36,251 bases of DNA, from the IMG/VR virus record IMGVR_UViG_3300027749_000274, positions 1 through 36,251 of that record; one strand, 5' to 3'. Both the position numbers and the translations under genes were made by a program. Every line of letters begins with the position of its first letter. The stretch's first letter is position 1. The notes beneath the pieces were generated by a model, which was not told the origin of the DNA, did no database searches, and saw nothing but the letters and a program-made list of their open reading frames with translations. This stretch comes from a virus. Below, piece after piece: positions 12,901 to 20,868 of the stretch.

Positions 12901-13817
12901 TCGACGATGCCGTGGTAAAAGCCGAGGCTACTGTAAAAAACGCAGGGTTAAAGTTACCGATGACGCCAGAGGCTGAGGCTTTAGCCCGCGATCCTAACGT
13001 CACTCGCGCAGAACTCGTCAAGGAGTTTGACAAGGGGAAGGTCAAAAAAATCTCCACCATTGGCAAGCTGTCTGGCAAACTAGACAAGTTCGTCGACCAT
13101 GATGAGTTCTTTGCGGCGTACCCTGACTTTGCACAGAAGATCAAATTCAAAACTCTCAACGCAAAAGAGACGAACAGGCTGCACGGCTCCTTTAGTCCGT
13201 CAGATGCAGAGCTCTCAATGAGTGCTCCGCAATTGAGAAGCAAGCCAAACGATGCGCTCGATACAATCATCCATGAATTGCAGCACGGCGTGCAGTCGCG
13301 TGAGCGGTGGAACAATGGTGGCAACTCTAGTAGCGTTACAGCCTATCCCTCCAATTACGATCCTGTCACCGCTCAGTCAAAACAGCAACTCACAGATATG
13401 ATGGTTGCTGACAATGGTAGGCTCGGCGATCTGTACAGGAAGGGGCAGACAACTAAGTTGAGTCCAATGGAGATTCAAGAGCTGAACCACCGAATCAGGA
13501 GCACTCCAGAGTATTCAAAGTATCAGAAAGACGCACTAACCTTCCGACAAAGCGATACTCCGTACGCGCTGTACGAGCGCTTAGCAGGCGAGGCAGAGGC
13601 TCGGTTGGCGCAAGGGCGCAGAACGCTGAAGCCAAACGAGCGTCAGGATCAGTACCCCTACGACCCGCAACACTTCAAAAAGCTGACTGGTTATGACATT
13701 AATTCAATAATCGCCAACCCTGTCAGGGCGGCAAATAATTTCAGCAAAGGTGGCGCCGCAAGTCACCCGTCTGTTGAAGAGATGCGCATCGAGATGATGG
13801 AGCGTAAGCATGGCTGA
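9957..13817 (+). CDS. Giant polyvalent-type protein with zincin-like (HELQH) domain
   Basis: 1286 residues from ATG 9957 (GTG 9948, overlapping the TerL stop, is possible; neither has a clear Shine-Dalgarno). Residues 152-158 are G-H-E-G-R-H-R, like the DNA/nucleotide-binding G-H-x-G-R-H-R element of some phage polyvalent domains. A-E-G-G-M (241), M-A-G-G-G-V-L-H-M (286) and A-E-G-G-A-V-H-M-E-D-G-G (678-689) look like linker punctuation. Residues 912-944 (E-D-P ... W-K-E-T-G-W ... R-F-E-I-S-D), 1044-1058 (D-H-D-E-F-F-A-A-Y-P-D-F), H1106-E-L-Q-H1110 and Y1206-E-R-L-A-G-E-A-E-A-R form the arrangement of zincin-like peptidase modules in large polyvalent phage proteins. H1106, H1110 and a glutamate (E1212 or E1214) would bind zinc. 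It is probably packaged and ejected or processes virion proteins; this is inference. Confidence 0.75.
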   Translation: MSKFSLTESASPVLIAIERAKRLIEAEKAKAPTVMTRSGITDLANRVRQSEGQYGAQRVERAADEIPNLEKLYQDQALMRAFTGDNAQGLMTMKPSDFERYAAPLDANLSGRSLQKIADITGFHNNGGFSDVPYLNINKMQQGSTGLPYISGHEGRHRSRVMDAAGEQAGLVQLVPRSELREPFPRRSREDYLEALYKEMQLTGNRVKPQRYDEPVTDSADRVIELRSKQRPTIELPEFYAEGGMITDQQTPAVEALKQTVQDDGANKMLNLDLAKLAIMHQPQRMAGGGVLHMSKAGSVTDMAVAVEKAKRKLSAEAVERAAQRALDRASVREREEAEGYYHPIGGGNKLTTPTSQMSAEYAPTAGVNMTPQQTVNPEKIVGGASVPLGGDAALGGVDLIGINGRKLSAPVTLQAGESFSRQNPGEGWRSHQNVISLLDNRMRDAYGLGADNVYGAYTSMGPIAGDFNHMTTQALLRQFDPKTFKKAFEFNNDVRTLGALDPNTGEMVYHGKDFVGLQHPDLEKQLMDYGSGNLRKVFLNRAQMARYQREGMPDVASTRYGVNDPTMLNTPIGTVGRSISQFPRADRQIISSQYPPHGSYPAGLYGDYVGGLEHPVSYKDWFHTFFDPRVAKNESPANENFAFMRSTPIQLHTQQWLDRVMGSIKKQQDALKLGTYAEGGAVHMEDGGDVELPTGGLSTDVGTNPLSIYNQNLPKPEMRLHARRKTAPDGEPSTMDVARQLGMMAKEQAGEEWDTLKANPVRGALDILNRGMVAGNVGAPVDIVNMGLQGVNYLTKKAGLGGDWASEKPVMGSKWIEDKMNELGITSDKHYPMLELAANFLNPVGITAGAAKAAPVIGKNVLMPLAEKGLTMFEKGQLTPGFKPISEVFAGSTAKGADLAARDTAKARLAAGEDPALVWKETGWAAPPWAPNDLRFEISDHAMTSNAPAAVNAKLDAHSRKLANVYYAQEIKRNVASGDAFDDAVVKAEATVKNAGLKLPMTPEAEALARDPNVTRAELVKEFDKGKVKKISTIGKLSGKLDKFVDHDEFFAAYPDFAQKIKFKTLNAKETNRLHGSFSPSDAELSMSAPQLRSKPNDALDTIIHELQHGVQSRERWNNGGNSSSVTAYPSNYDPVTAQSKQQLTDMMVADNGRLGDLYRKGQTTKLSPMEIQELNHRIRSTPEYSKYQKDALTFRQSDTPYALYERLAGEAEARLAQGRRTLKPNERQDQYPYDPQHFKKLTGYDINSIIANPVRAANNFSKGGAASHPSVEEMRIEMMERKHG

Positions 13818-16800
13818 TCCAGTCAAGGCAGCACAGGTCGTCGAGATGGCGCTTAAACGCGCTCGACAGGCAGCGAAGTCCGCTCGGATCGCCGAGTACA
13901 AGGATCCCGTCACCACTAAGGCGGAAGACTGGAAGTGGAAGCCCCTTGAGGGAGTAGCGGACAAGCTAAAGATCGAGGCGGTGCCTGACTACATTCAGGG
14001 CGGCTACGGCGACTTCATGAAGGAGCAGCTCAAGCGTGCGGAGAAGGGCGACCTCAACGCTCGAGATCTAATCAAGGCATACACGATCACGCAGGCGTCG
14101 ATCGGTCGCGGTGGTCTGTCGCACTCGACGGCGACCAAGCACGGCTTGCGATTACCCAACACTGGCGAAGAGGTTCGTCCCGAAGGCGCGTTCGCTGAGT
14201 GGCTAGGTTCACCGATGGGGCAGCGCTACCTCAATGCTGCGGAGCTCGGCAAGCCAGACGCTGCTGCGATGCAACAATTGCGCACAATGTTCTCCCCTTA
14301 CGGCAAGCAAGACGATCAAGTCGCCAAGATGCAGTGGGCGGCGGACAACCTGCCGAACATGGCGAAGGATCTCAATGCGAGGGTAGCAGGCGGTCGCGAC
14401 GAGTGGCGCGATTACTCTGACAGCCTGCGAGGTATCGCTGCAGCGAAGTCAGGCTTCGTTGGCTCCCTGCTCGGACGTGGCGACATCCCCACGCTTGACG
14501 CACGTCAGATCAATCTGCACACGACACCCGCACCAGTAAGCATGGGCTCGATTCAGAACCGCGGCAAGGGTACAGGTGGGCGTGAGCTCGTCGATCGCTT
14601 GGCGGCGCGTCAGGATGCGCTTGAGCTAGGATTAGACCCAAGCCTCGCCCCCTTCTATCAGCACCTCGGTCACCACGCGGTATGGGACAAGATCGGCGGC
14701 ACCGAGACCACGCACAACGACCTCATGAAGGCGATGCGTGGTTACGACAAGGGTGGCGCGGTTCATATGGAGGACGGCGGCATTACGCCACGCGCTTTCA
14801 GCTTTTCACCCACAGATCGTGATGAGCATAATCGCAAGCTAGGATTGCCTGCTGAGTTCTATCGTTCAGGTCAAACCGATCCAACAATGCAGAGTTACGG
14901 CGCAGGTATGAGCGTTCCAGTTGGGGGCGCTAGGCTGACCGCCGATGCAATAGCATCACGCAATGCGCAGATGCGCGACACACTAGCAGGTATCATGCTC
15001 GGCGCTGAGTTTCCTGTCGGTAGCGGTACGCTTCGCGCTGAGATGATGCGACCAACAATGCAAGGTGCCTCACCTCAATATGGGTTGAGATACAGCAGAC
15101 CATTTGCTGAAGGCGGTCAAGTGCAGCGCTTCGATGAGGGCGGCGACGTCAACCAAGCAGAGCTCGATCGCATGCGGCTAGAACTAGCCAACAGCCCTGT
15201 CATCCAAGCCACGCCACAGTCCACCACGCAGAAGATGATCGGCACGGTAGGTGGCTACATGGATCAGGCAGGCAAGTTCGTCAGCGAGGCGATGAAGCCT
15301 ATTGCTGAGACGCACCCGATCCGCACCTTCCTGACAGACATGATGATTGCGGATCCGCTCAAGAGCGCAGGCGCCGCGCTGCAGGACTATACGAAGACTA
15401 GCCGCGACATCACCGAGGAGCAGCCCTACACCCGCAGCCCTGTCACAGGGAGCGGTCAGACGCTACGCCTTGACCCTCGCGTGCTAGACGTCGCACAGTT
15501 CGCGACGCCTGTCATCAGGGGGGCGACCAAGCTTGCAGGGGCAGGAGCGAAGGCGGTGGCGCCGTTTGCGTCGAAGGTGGACGACATGGTGCGGGAGCTG
15601 TACGAGGCGGGGACGCTTCCACAGCCGGGGTTGTCAATCAAAGACGTCACCCCCAAGGCTCTCGCCCCCGCCAATGAGCAGGGGTTCTACTCGCCTACTG
15701 AGGCGGCAGCACTGAACCTGCAGCGCAAGTCAGGCAACGGTCAGCAGTTCTTAAACGACATCCTGAAAGGCGATAACGTGCGCTCGGAAGAGGTCAGCAA
15801 CATGGGGCTCGACACGTTCCTGAAAGACAAGAAGAACGTCACAGCGGCTGAGGTGCAGGACTTCATCGCGCAGAACAAGATGAGATTGGATGAATCGAGG
15901 TATGGGGCAGTTAAAGAAGACCCTGTTGGAATGGAAAAACGCAAAGAGATATTTGATTCTTATCAACCTGAAATTGATAGGCTATACAAAGAACATGATG
16001 CTTATTTTGACGCAGGGGACAATGCAGCTAGGCGCAAAGTTGAAGAGCAAATAATTAACGTGCAACTTAAAAGAAATTTAGAAGCCCATAGCGCGTATAA
16101 ACTTCCTATTTCTAAGCATACAAGATTTGAAGATTGGCAACTCCCCGGCGGCGAGAACTACCGCGAGGTGGTGTTGACATTGCCACAAACGCCAGAGCAT
16201 AGTGAGTTTGCTCGTCTTAATAAAAAAATGAATGAAGATGGTTTGCTTCCTGATGAAATGAATCGTTGGACGGAGTTAGGCGGTGATCTAGGCGCGGAAG
16301 GCAGACGTCAAGCTAAGGAAGGAAGGTATCGAACCCCTCATTGGGAGGACGTAAATCCCATCGCCCACATTCGTTTAAGCGACCGTGTGACTGACGGCAA
16401 GAAGACGCTGTTGGTTGATGAGGTGCAGTCTGACTGGCATCAGGCAGCGCGAGACATCAGAACCGCAGAGGTTAAACGGTTGGTTGAAACATACAATGTA
16501 TCAAAAGAAGATGCGCAGAAAGCCGTGCCGAAAGATTATGGATATAGAATTGCTGACCCAGTAAAAAAGAATGCAGACGGCACGTTCACTGTGATTCAAA
16601 ACGATGGCACGGTAATGAATTTTCCTGCCACAACAGACATTGACATGCTTCGAGGTAGTTTTGGAGCTGACGCAGGCGTACCTGACGCGCCTTACAAAGA
16701 CGATTGGTATCAACTTGCGCTCAAGCGTGCGGTCAAAGAAGCGATTGATGGCGGCTACGACCGTGTGGCGCTGCCAACTGGTGAACGTGTCGCAGATCGG

Positions 16801-17412
16801 TTTCAATTGACTCATTACATCGATCGGATTGCCCACAAAAAAAATGCCGACGGTACATATAGCCTTGCTGCCGTTGACAAGGAAGGCAGACCTGCGTTGA
16901 ATGACAAGAGCGTGCCGCAAGATAAATTGGCAGGCATCGTTGGTAAAGAAGTGGCTCAAAAAATTATTGATGCTGAAGGGAAGGGGTACCCGAAAGGAAG
17001 CGTTAGCGAAGATATGCTTATTTTGTCAGGTCTTGATCTAAAGACTGGCGGCGAGGGTATGAAGAAGTATTACGACGAGATCTACCCTAGCTACCTCAAG
17101 AAGTTCGGCAAGAAATACGGCGCAACAGTTGGCAAGACTGATGTTGTTACTGATAACAAAGCCAATGGAATTTTGGAAGCCAACGGAAAATTTTTTGTTA
17201 TTTCAGATGATGGCATTAACTTCAAAGAATTTAATAATTACACCGAAGCGGCTAAGCATTTAGGCGTTGGTGTAGAACCCCTGCACTACATGGACATCAC
17301 CCCCGCGATGCGCAAGGAGTTCAAGACAGGCATTCACATGAAGAAGGGCGGCGCAGTACACTTCGCTGACTCACTAGACGCAATGCGTCATGAATTAACA
17401 AAGGCTAAATAA
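13810..17412 (+). CDS. Giant polyvalent-type protein with VQSDWHQ enzyme-like domain
   Basis: 1200 residues, overlapping the previous gene by 8 nt. Residues 1-310 are a helical domain ending at Y-D-K-G-G-A-V-H-M-E-D-G-G (312-324). A small module follows to A-E-G-G-Q-V-Q-R-F-D-E-G-G (433-445). A helical linker covers about 446-620. Residues about 630-1170 carry L-P-G-G-E-N-Y-R-E (778-786), D-E-V-Q-S-D-W-H-Q (870-878), Y-D-R-V-A-L-P-T-G-E (983-992) and a final M-D-I-T-P-A-M-R. I recognise this as a domain of large polyvalent phage proteins of unknown activity; the invariant-looking E, D, W, H and Q suggest an enzyme. The end is K-K-G-G-A-V-H-F (1178-1185). Several AT-rich patches lie inside the C-terminal domain. 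The start codon of the portal overlaps the stop (TAATG). Confidence 0.72.
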   Translation: MADPVKAAQVVEMALKRARQAAKSARIAEYKDPVTTKAEDWKWKPLEGVADKLKIEAVPDYIQGGYGDFMKEQLKRAEKGDLNARDLIKAYTITQASIGRGGLSHSTATKHGLRLPNTGEEVRPEGAFAEWLGSPMGQRYLNAAELGKPDAAAMQQLRTMFSPYGKQDDQVAKMQWAADNLPNMAKDLNARVAGGRDEWRDYSDSLRGIAAAKSGFVGSLLGRGDIPTLDARQINLHTTPAPVSMGSIQNRGKGTGGRELVDRLAARQDALELGLDPSLAPFYQHLGHHAVWDKIGGTETTHNDLMKAMRGYDKGGAVHMEDGGITPRAFSFSPTDRDEHNRKLGLPAEFYRSGQTDPTMQSYGAGMSVPVGGARLTADAIASRNAQMRDTLAGIMLGAEFPVGSGTLRAEMMRPTMQGASPQYGLRYSRPFAEGGQVQRFDEGGDVNQAELDRMRLELANSPVIQATPQSTTQKMIGTVGGYMDQAGKFVSEAMKPIAETHPIRTFLTDMMIADPLKSAGAALQDYTKTSRDITEEQPYTRSPVTGSGQTLRLDPRVLDVAQFATPVIRGATKLAGAGAKAVAPFASKVDDMVRELYEAGTLPQPGLSIKDVTPKALAPANEQGFYSPTEAAALNLQRKSGNGQQFLNDILKGDNVRSEEVSNMGLDTFLKDKKNVTAAEVQDFIAQNKMRLDESRYGAVKEDPVGMEKRKEIFDSYQPEIDRLYKEHDAYFDAGDNAARRKVEEQIINVQLKRNLEAHSAYKLPISKHTRFEDWQLPGGENYREVVLTLPQTPEHSEFARLNKKMNEDGLLPDEMNRWTELGGDLGAEGRRQAKEGRYRTPHWEDVNPIAHIRLSDRVTDGKKTLLVDEVQSDWHQAARDIRTAEVKRLVETYNVSKEDAQKAVPKDYGYRIADPVKKNADGTFTVIQNDGTVMNFPATTDIDMLRGSFGADAGVPDAPYKDDWYQLALKRAVKEAIDGGYDRVALPTGERVADRFQLTHYIDRIAHKKNADGTYSLAAVDKEGRPALNDKSVPQDKLAGIVGKEVAQKIIDAEGKGYPKGSVSEDMLILSGLDLKTGGEGMKKYYDEIYPSYLKKFGKKYGATVGKTDVVTDNKANGILEANGKFFVISDDGINFKEFNNYTEAAKHLGVGVEPLHYMDITPAMRKEFKTGIHMKKGGAVHFADSLDAMRHELTKAK

Positions 17413-19994
17413 TGGCTACTCAAATGCCCATCCCGCAGGACTATGATCCGACGTCTGAGGACAGTAGCGCTCTAGATAACACCGCACTGACAGACATATT
17501 CAACGATGATGTTCAGCAAGAGGTTGAAGAGCAAGAAGACGGATCCGCGATCGTCCGCTTGGATGACTTAAAGACGCCTGAACAGTCGCCCTCGTTCTAC
17601 GAGAACATGGTTGATGACATCGACGCGTGGCGCCTGTCGACGATCGCGTTGAAGTACCTCGACATGATAGAGAAGGATAAGGAAGCCCGTGAAGGACGCG
17701 ACAAGCAGTACGAAGAGGGATTGCGTAGGACTGGGTTGGGGCATGACGCCCCCGGCGGTGCGCAGTTCATGGGCGCCTCCCGCGTCGTGCATCCTGTCAT
17801 GGCTGAGGCGTGCATCGACTTCTCTGCGCGGGCGATTAAGGAGTTGTTTCCGCCTGACGGGCCCGTCAAGACAAAGATCAACGGCGAAGTAACCGAGGCT
17901 AAGACCACCAAAGCCGAGCGCAAGCGCGACTTCATGAACTGGCAGCTTACCGAGCAGATCGAAGAGTACCGCGACGAGGAGGAGCAGATCCTAACCCAGA
18001 CACCCCTTGGCGGATCGCAGTACATGAAGATCTGGCGCGACGATCAGAAGAAGCGCTCGTGCGTCGAGTTCCTGCCGATCGACAACGTCTACCTTCCCTA
18101 CGCCGCGGGCAACTTCTACACTGCTAGTCGCGTGACCGAGGTCAACAACATCACGCAAGAAGAGTTTGAGCTGCGCGTGTCGAAGGGTTTGTATGCTGAC
18201 ATCAGCATCTATCGATCGAGCGAGGAGCCTGAGCTCACCAAGCCTGAGAAGGCGAACGACAAGATCGAGGGCAAGAAGTCAGAGTACGAGAACATTGATG
18301 GCGTGCGCACCGTTTATCACATCTATACATTCATGGAGGAGGAGGATGACCGATTCTCCAAGGGTGAACGCGCCCCTTACATCCTGATGATTGACAAGAA
18401 CACTTCCGAGGTCGTGGGTTTGTACCGCAACTGGGAGGACGGCGACAAGCAGATGTCCAAGCTTGACTGGATCATTGAGTTTAAATTCATTCCGTGGAGG
18501 GGTGCGTATGCGATTGGGTTGCCTCATCTTATCGGTGGCTTGTCTGCTGCTCTTACTGGCGCTCTTAGAGCTCTGCTTGATTCTGCTCATATAAACACCA
18601 ACCCGACGATGCTCAAGTTAAAGGGCGGCAAGGTGTCAGGGCAGTCGATTGTTGTTGAGCCCACGCAGGTGACGGAGATCGAGGGGGCGCCGGGGATTGA
18701 CGACATCCGCAAGATCGCCATGCCCATGCCCTTCAACCAACCAAGCCCAACCCTACTGAGTCTATTAGGATGGCTCACCGACGCCGCTAAAGGGGTCGTC
18801 ACGACCGCCGAAGAGAAGATCGCCAACGTGAATGCCAATGCCCCTGTAGGCACGACGCAGGCGCTGATCGAGCAGGGCTCAGCAGTGTTCTCAGCTATTC
18901 ACGCACGCCTACATCAGTCGCAGGCAAAGGTGTTCAAGGTTCTGGCTCGTTTGAACCGTTGGTACCTCGACGAGGATGATATCGAGATGGCGAAGGAGCT
19001 CGGCGTGACAAGCGCTGACTTCGAGAAGAACGACGATATCGTGCCTGTGTCAGATCCGCATATCTTTTCGGAGACTCAGCGCTATGCTCAGGTTCAGGCT
19101 CTCGCGGCACGAGCGGCAGCGAATCCACAAATCTATAATCTGTTGGCTGTTGAGAAGCGAATTCTTAAACAGCTCAAGATTCCTGATACGAACGAAGTGC
19201 TACCTGATCCGCAGGATGTTAAGCAGATGAACCCTGCGCTCGAGAATGTGGCGATGACGATAGGGAAGCCCGCGGGGGCGTTCCCCGGTCAAGACCACCT
19301 CGCGCACATTCAGGTGCTTCTGGACTACGCCAAAGACCCGATGTACGGTTCCAACCCCATCATCGCGCCTGTGTTCATCCCCCGCGCCCTCGAGCACCTC
19401 AAGCAGCATCTGACGCTCTGGTACCTCGACTCGATGGACAACTACACAAGCAAAGCGTTGGGTAGGCGCTTTGACATCCTGAAAGAAGAACCCATCATTA
19501 AGGAGGCTCAGCAATTGCTCGCGGCATCATCGCAGCATGTCTTCATGGACGTCCCTCAGCAATTCAATGGCGTCGCGCCAGTCATGCAGCAGATGATGGG
19601 CATGATGCAGCAGCTTCGCCAACAGCAGCAGCCGCAGGATCCTAGCGTACAGGCTCTGGTACAGACTCAGATGGCTGAGACTCAGCGCAAGGCGAAGAAT
19701 GACAACGATCGCCTACAGCTTGACGCAGCTAAATTGGCTGCAGACACTCAAGCCAAGCAAGAGAAGAACGTGGCTGACGAGCAAATGAAGGCTGCAGAGA
19801 TCACGCACGATATCAACGTGCTCACGCTCGAACAGCAACACGAAATGCAGCGTCAGCAACTGCAGGCGCAGCAACAGCAGCAACTTCAAGAACAGGCGGC
19901 GCAGCAAGCTCAACAGCAAGCAATGCAGCAATCTGAGCAGGAGCAGCAAATGCAACAAATGCAACAAGAACCTCAACCTCAGCAAGGAGTTTAA
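17412..19994 (+). CDS. Portal protein
   Basis: 860 residues. The order fits a podovirus portal that forms the dodecameric DNA channel of the head: an acidic N-terminus, a stem/wing region with H-P-V-M-A-E-A-C-I-D-F-S-A-R-A, E-F-L-P-I-D-N-V-Y-L-P, and the core G-G-L-S-A-A-L-T-G-A-L-R-A-L-L-D-S-A-H at the hinge. Position just after packaging genes and before scaffold and capsid supports it. Residues about 715-860 are a long helical, glutamine-rich tail (Q-Q-Q-Q-Q-L-Q-E-Q, then M-Q-Q-M-Q-Q), comparable in length to the helical barrel of P22-like portals but of low complexity. It starts as TAATG with the previous gene. Confidence 0.88.
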   Translation: MATQMPIPQDYDPTSEDSSALDNTALTDIFNDDVQQEVEEQEDGSAIVRLDDLKTPEQSPSFYENMVDDIDAWRLSTIALKYLDMIEKDKEAREGRDKQYEEGLRRTGLGHDAPGGAQFMGASRVVHPVMAEACIDFSARAIKELFPPDGPVKTKINGEVTEAKTTKAERKRDFMNWQLTEQIEEYRDEEEQILTQTPLGGSQYMKIWRDDQKKRSCVEFLPIDNVYLPYAAGNFYTASRVTEVNNITQEEFELRVSKGLYADISIYRSSEEPELTKPEKANDKIEGKKSEYENIDGVRTVYHIYTFMEEEDDRFSKGERAPYILMIDKNTSEVVGLYRNWEDGDKQMSKLDWIIEFKFIPWRGAYAIGLPHLIGGLSAALTGALRALLDSAHINTNPTMLKLKGGKVSGQSIVVEPTQVTEIEGAPGIDDIRKIAMPMPFNQPSPTLLSLLGWLTDAAKGVVTTAEEKIANVNANAPVGTTQALIEQGSAVFSAIHARLHQSQAKVFKVLARLNRWYLDEDDIEMAKELGVTSADFEKNDDIVPVSDPHIFSETQRYAQVQALAARAAANPQIYNLLAVEKRILKQLKIPDTNEVLPDPQDVKQMNPALENVAMTIGKPAGAFPGQDHLAHIQVLLDYAKDPMYGSNPIIAPVFIPRALEHLKQHLTLWYLDSMDNYTSKALGRRFDILKEEPIIKEAQQLLAASSQHVFMDVPQQFNGVAPVMQQMMGMMQQLRQQQQPQDPSVQALVQTQMAETQRKAKNDNDRLQLDAAKLAADTQAKQEKNVADEQMKAAEITHDINVLTLEQQHEMQRQQLQAQQQQQLQEQAAQQAQQQAMQQSEQEQQMQQMQQEPQPQQGV

Positions 19995-19996
19995 TC

Positions 19997-20254
19997 ATGT
20001 CAGAAGCAATTTCGCAGCACAAGAAGATGGCAATGGGCGAGTCAGTGCCTATGGCTAAGGGCAAGTCAGTTATGCCTAAATACGCGTCAGGTGGCGCCGT
20101 CATGAAAGAGGGTGGCGTAGCTAACCTACCCGCCAAAGGATCGGCACCTCCACCCCTCGCACGTCCTGCAGCAGGCATGGCAGGCAAGATCGCTACCCTG
20201 AAGAAGGGCGGTGCCGCTAAGCCAATGCGCAAGGTAGCAGGTCGTGGAAGGTAG
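19997..20254 (+). CDS. Small basic GG-motif protein
   Basis: 85 residues preceded by AAGGAG. It is basic and low complexity, with three glycine-pair motifs: S-G-G-A-V-M-K-E-G-G-V (31-41) and K-K-G-G-A-A-K-P-M (69-77). The same motif type occurs in the two giant proteins and in genes 25120 and 28337. The proline/alanine stretch 45-60 is probably disordered. A role as a small virion-internal or DNA-associated protein is inferred from charge and location only. Confidence 0.7.
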   Translation: MSEAISQHKKMAMGESVPMAKGKSVMPKYASGGAVMKEGGVANLPAKGSAPPPLARPAAGMAGKIATLKKGGAAKPMRKVAGRGR

Positions 20255-20411
20255 GCTCATTGGCATGATCAAGCAGAGGCGCGAAGACATCGCCCTCGCG
20301 CTTGCCGAAGGCAATGCTATCAACATCGAGTCGTACCACCGTATGGTGGGAATTTATCGAGGGCTTGGAGAAGCTCTGGATATGCTCGATGCATTGCTCG
20401 CGGAAGACTAG
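20244..20411 (+). CDS. Small conserved-looking phage protein (55 aa)
   Basis: GTG 20244 overlaps the end of the previous gene; ATG 20265 in the same frame is the alternative start. The frame ends TAG 20409-20411. The product is a helical hairpin: G-R-L-I-G-M-I-K-Q-R-R-E-D-I-A-L, then A-L-A-E-G-N-A-I-N-I-E-S-Y-H, then V-G-I-Y-R-G-L-G-E-A-L-D-M-L-D. This pattern (Q-R-R-x-x-I, L-A-x-G, Y-x-x-x-V-G-x-x-x-G-L-x-x-A-L) matches small proteins often found between portal and capsid genes in podoviruses, of unknown function. Confidence 0.7.
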   Translation: MEGRLIGMIKQRREDIALALAEGNAINIESYHRMVGIYRGLGEALDMLDALLAED

Positions 20412-20460
20412 GTTTTTGTAGTAACCCGCTCTGAATAGAGCTATTGAAAAGGAGTGTCGC

Positions 20461-20868
20461 ATGACGCTTGATGAAGCATTTCCCGCAGTAGATTCTGGCT
20501 GTACTCCACTAGGTGGTCGAGTATTGATTCAGTTCAAACAGGTGCCAAAGAAGACCACAGCAAGTGGGATCATTTTAATGGAAGATACCAAAGAGACTGA
20601 AAAGTGGAACACTCAAGTCGCAAAAGTTGTTGCGCTTGGGGCACTAGCCTACAAAAACCGCGACACAATGGAGCCGTGGCCCGAGGGCACATGGGCTAAG
20701 GTCGGCGACTTCGTTCGCGTTCCAAAGTGGGGTGGCGACCGTTGGGAAGTTCCTTACGGTGAAGTGGTCAATGGCGATCAAGATATGGCGCTGTTCTCCG
20801 TGTTCAACGATCACGAGATCATCTCTAAGGTGACTGGCGATCCATTGAAAGTGAAGGCATTCTTATGA
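20461..20868 (+). CDS. Phage GroES-like co-chaperonin
   Basis: 135 residues. P16-L-G-G-R-V-L-I-Q-F-K-Q-V is the first beta strand of a Cpn10 fold. K30-K-T-T-A-S-G-I-I-L39 matches the GroES mobile loop, whose hydrophobic I-V-L tip binds GroEL (here I37-I38-L39). T-W-A-K-V-G-D-F-V-R-V-P-K-W-G-G and a final F-N-D-H-E-I-I complete the barrel. It is longer than host GroES (about 97 aa). It would cap host GroEL to fold phage proteins, as T4 gp31 does for its capsid protein. AAAAGGAG precedes the ATG, with a small hairpin (20428-20441) before it. The stop overlaps the scaffold start as ATGA. Confidence 0.85.
   Translation: MTLDEAFPAVDSGCTPLGGRVLIQFKQVPKKTTASGIILMEDTKETEKWNTQVAKVVALGALAYKNRDTMEPWPEGTWAKVGDFVRVPKWGGDRWEVPYGEVVNGDQDMALFSVFNDHEIISKVTGDPLKVKAFL

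Noticed and set aside
12863-13324. Minus-strand frame opposite the zincin domain
   Set aside because: The + strand encodes HELQH and family motifs; the opposite frame has no recognisable protein.
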